Made by a program: the position numbers and the translations under genes. The notes beneath the pieces are model-generated. The model was given only the letters and a program-made list of their open reading frames with translations. It searched no databases and was not told the DNA's origin. Positions 22,896 to 24,935 of a stretch of DNA of 24,935 nt are shown here, in pieces (within the stretch, counting starts at the first letter, position 1; every line of letters begins with the position of its first letter). The DNA lies in the IMG/VR virus record IMGVR_UViG_3300049596_000908, positions 1-24,935 of that record. The stretch is one strand, 5' to 3'. The DNA is from a virus.

Positions 22896-24935
22896 ATGGC
22901 AGGAATATTAGATTATAGTAAAGGTATCTATTCAACACAAGGATTTAGAAATAGTCTATTAAATAGAAATTTACCTTTACCAGTTAATGAAACATTAACA
23001 CAATCAGGATTAGTTTCTAAATTACAGGATATTGGAACCGTTATAAGTGTACCAGTAAATGGTGAAGCCAATGAAAATATCCCTGTTCATTATGATGTAA
23101 ACAAAAGATTATTCCCATTAGGTAATTTATATAGAACAACACAAAATGTTAATTATAATAGATATATACCACAAGATGATGAATATGAAGTTTTTGAATT
23201 TTCATTTCCACCTAAATTAGGTTATCCACTACCTGAAGGGTTTGGTGAAAAAGTAAGAGATGACTACCCAACATACTATAATCAGGATCAATTTTTTCTA
23301 ATTAATAAAGGTGATCAAAAAGGTGTAAAATTTCCTTTTAATGTTATTGACACATATAAATCATTAAATTTCCAAAGAGAAAGTTCATTAGGTTTAATAG
23401 GTGGACAAGAATTAGAAAAAACAATTTTAAATAAAATATCACAAATTTCTGAAGAAACAGGTAATTCTAATAAAAAAACTGGATTTATAACTGAACCTAT
23501 TGGGAACATTGTTGACAATTATGTTAATAAACTAAGAGGTAGTGATCAATTCTTCAACACACTACCCAATAACGCAGTTGGGTGGAATGAATATAATAGT
23601 AGTGCAAAATCAGGATCAGAATTATTAAAATCAGATTTAGATATACAAGAAGGTGTAGAACCAACCCTGTCTACTGAAATAAGAATGAATACATTATTGA
23701 GTAGGACTAGTCCAACACAAGTTTCATTTGCGTTTAATCTAATGAATAGAAATGATTATAGACCGTTATATGAAGATAGAAGGTTAGCGGGTACATCTGA
23801 CGCAGGTTTAAATTCTAGGTATTATGTAGGTACAGAAAAAAGTACTAATAGAGGTAGTTTAATAACTAAAAAATTTACAAGTGCCGATTTTAATGGTGCG
23901 GTGGATACTTCAGGTAACGCTAAAAGGACTACAGTTGAGGGTATCGGTGAACCTTTCGGTGAAGATAATAAATTTTTCTGGACAACAGGTGGGGAACAAA
24001 ATTTTAATGAGAAGACATTATTATATAAAACTCAACAGTTAGTTAATGATTTTCAGAATGATGTTTTTATAAATCAGACTAAAAAATATTTTAAAGATAA
24101 AGAACAAAATAGGGTAATAAGTAGAGGTAATGCAATTAAAACACTTGATTTAATAGATATAGATGGAAATGGTAATTTCTGTAGAGTATGGACAGTTAAC
24201 GATAGATATAGTTACGCAAACGCTATAAGAAATACTGGATTATTTAGTTCACCTAGTATAGACTTACAAGGATTTTCAGTATCAAATAATCAGGCATCTC
24301 AAAGTGTATTGATGAGTAATGGTATACCAAAAATTCACCCCTCTATATTAGACTCAAGTACCACACGTAAAAAATTTATGTTATCAATAGAAAATTTGGC
24401 TTGGACAGATAATTTGGCAGATTTACCATTAAGTGAAATTGGTCCTGGAGATTTATTAAGTGGTAACAAAGGAAGAATAATGTGGTTTCCTCCATATGAA
24501 TTAACTTTTGATGAGAATACTTCTGCAAATTGGAATAAAACTGATTTCATTGGTAGAAGTGAACCAGTATATACATATAATAATTCAAGTAGATCAGGAT
24601 CATTAAGTTTTAAAATAATTGTTGACCACCCTAGAGTTATTAATTGTTATAGGGGAAATAGTACTAATTTAACAGAAAGATTTTTTGCGGGTTGTGCGAC
24701 ACCAGAAGAATTTTTAAGAGCGTTAGAGTGTTCTGTACCTCAAAGTGATTTAGAAGAAATAAAAAAGAAAATTAAGGAGAAAGAACCACAAAAAAAAGTT
24801 GACGTTGAGAGTGCAACGGATAAAGGTATAGTAATTTTTGAACAAGTTGTTGAATGTGACTCTACCAAAGAAAATTGTAAAGCTAAAAGAACTCCTGTTG
24901 AAGCGAATTTAACTTCCATAGTAACAGTAATAAAA
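22896..24935 (+). CDS. Large virion structural protein, probably baseplate (3' end outside window)
   Basis: The frame is open for 680 codons from ATG 22896 to the window edge with no stop. The N-terminus reads MAGILDYSKGIYSTQGFRNS and is not a signal peptide. The visible part is soluble, Asn/Ser/Thr-rich and mixed alpha/beta. Around residue 551 the segment FIGRSEPVYTYNNSSRSG is followed by SLSFKIIVDHP (about 569-579). I associate the pattern G-R-x-E-P-x-Y-x-Y ... R-S-G-x-(L/V)-S-F-K with large baseplate-linked proteins of T4-like environmental phages; this is from memory. A charged Lys/Glu linker begins near residue 620. Its position right after the tape measure fits a baseplate tube-initiator or hub component (T4 order 29-48-54), but the size exceeds those, so a fused or larger protein is likely. 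Confidence 0.65.
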   Translation, partial: MAGILDYSKGIYSTQGFRNSLLNRNLPLPVNETLTQSGLVSKLQDIGTVISVPVNGEANENIPVHYDVNKRLFPLGNLYRTTQNVNYNRYIPQDDEYEVFEFSFPPKLGYPLPEGFGEKVRDDYPTYYNQDQFFLINKGDQKGVKFPFNVIDTYKSLNFQRESSLGLIGGQELEKTILNKISQISEETGNSNKKTGFITEPIGNIVDNYVNKLRGSDQFFNTLPNNAVGWNEYNSSAKSGSELLKSDLDIQEGVEPTLSTEIRMNTLLSRTSPTQVSFAFNLMNRNDYRPLYEDRRLAGTSDAGLNSRYYVGTEKSTNRGSLITKKFTSADFNGAVDTSGNAKRTTVEGIGEPFGEDNKFFWTTGGEQNFNEKTLLYKTQQLVNDFQNDVFINQTKKYFKDKEQNRVISRGNAIKTLDLIDIDGNGNFCRVWTVNDRYSYANAIRNTGLFSSPSIDLQGFSVSNNQASQSVLMSNGIPKIHPSILDSSTTRKKFMLSIENLAWTDNLADLPLSEIGPGDLLSGNKGRIMWFPPYELTFDENTSANWNKTDFIGRSEPVYTYNNSSRSGSLSFKIIVDHPRVINCYRGNSTNLTERFFAGCATPEEFLRALECSVPQSDLEEIKKKIKEKEPQKKVDVESATDKGIVIFEQVVECDSTKENCKAKRTPVEANLTSIVTVIK

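Noticed and set aside
1-24935. CRISPR array, tRNA genes or integrase/attachment sites
   Set aside because: No regularly spaced repeats, no tRNA-like cloverleaf with a TTC loop, and no recombinase or terminal repeats were found by reading.
2325-24935. Window as a bacterial contractile injection system and not a phage
   Set aside because: The neck/terminator genes, SNF2 helicase, glutaredoxin and homing endonuclease fit a replicating phage, and no AAA+ ATPase or other typical injection-system gene is present. The cargo idea is kept only as an analogy.
2325-24935. Alternative genetic code (stop reassignment)
   Set aside because: All major frames run to full family length and end at standard stops (mostly TAA), with no in-frame TAG or TGA needing readthrough.

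Overview
This window reads as part of the tail/virion-assembly region of a large, strictly lytic-looking contractile-tailed (T4-like, myovirus-type) phage. The DNA is very A+T-rich. Most start codons are preceded by A-rich leaders with no Shine-Dalgarno sequence (for example before the genes at 5697, 8599 and 13746). That is the translation-initiation style of Bacteroidota, so a flavobacterium-like host is likely; this is inference. No terminase, portal or capsid gene lies in the window, but a neck protein, sheath terminator, sheath, tube and probable tape measure occur in T4-like order.

Layout. 1-232: 3' end of an unidentified + strand gene. 207-2259 (minus strand): a glutaredoxin and an SNF2-type helicase, overlapping by 11 bp. 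2325-5396 (+): gp14-like neck protein, gp15-like sheath terminator and a repeat-rich fibre-like protein, tightly coupled. 5393-5551 (minus): a 52-residue ribbon-helix-helix protein with an operator-like repeat cluster just upstream. 5697-8546: an enlarged tail sheath protein. 8599-12068: a small Cys-rich protein and a 996-residue peptidase/HAD-like fusion. 12055-13662 (minus): a free-standing homing endonuclease. 13746-14234: tail tube. 14326-19087: four coupled genes, three of them with the same kind of N-terminal leader. 19124-20027: a gp26-like protein whose C-terminal part continues in another reading frame. 20064-22709: a 165-residue protein, a 50-residue protein and a probable tape measure. 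22896-end: a large virion protein cut by the window edge.

The least explained part is a set of five proteins (genes at 8599, 9078, 14326, 16321, 16973) that share no overall fold but begin with a similar short amphipathic leader: [S/T]-E, then R-I or a basic equivalent, ending in a hydrophobic stretch and E-(E/Q). They surround the tail-tube gene. Their bodies carry an HELTH metallopeptidase motif, a HAD-like hydrolase domain, glycine-rich hydrophobic helices, or several cysteines. I propose that they are virion cargo sorted by the leader, either as capsid-targeted, protease-trimmed internal proteins or as tail-lumen cargo. Two of them (9078, 16973) share a recently duplicated module of about 120 residues.

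Regulation. An ATATTTAT motif sits in the intergenic DNA ahead of nearly every non-coupled virion gene, often just after a hairpin terminator, and may be part of a late promoter. A sigma70-like TTGACT-17-TATTAT pair lies at 22736-22764.
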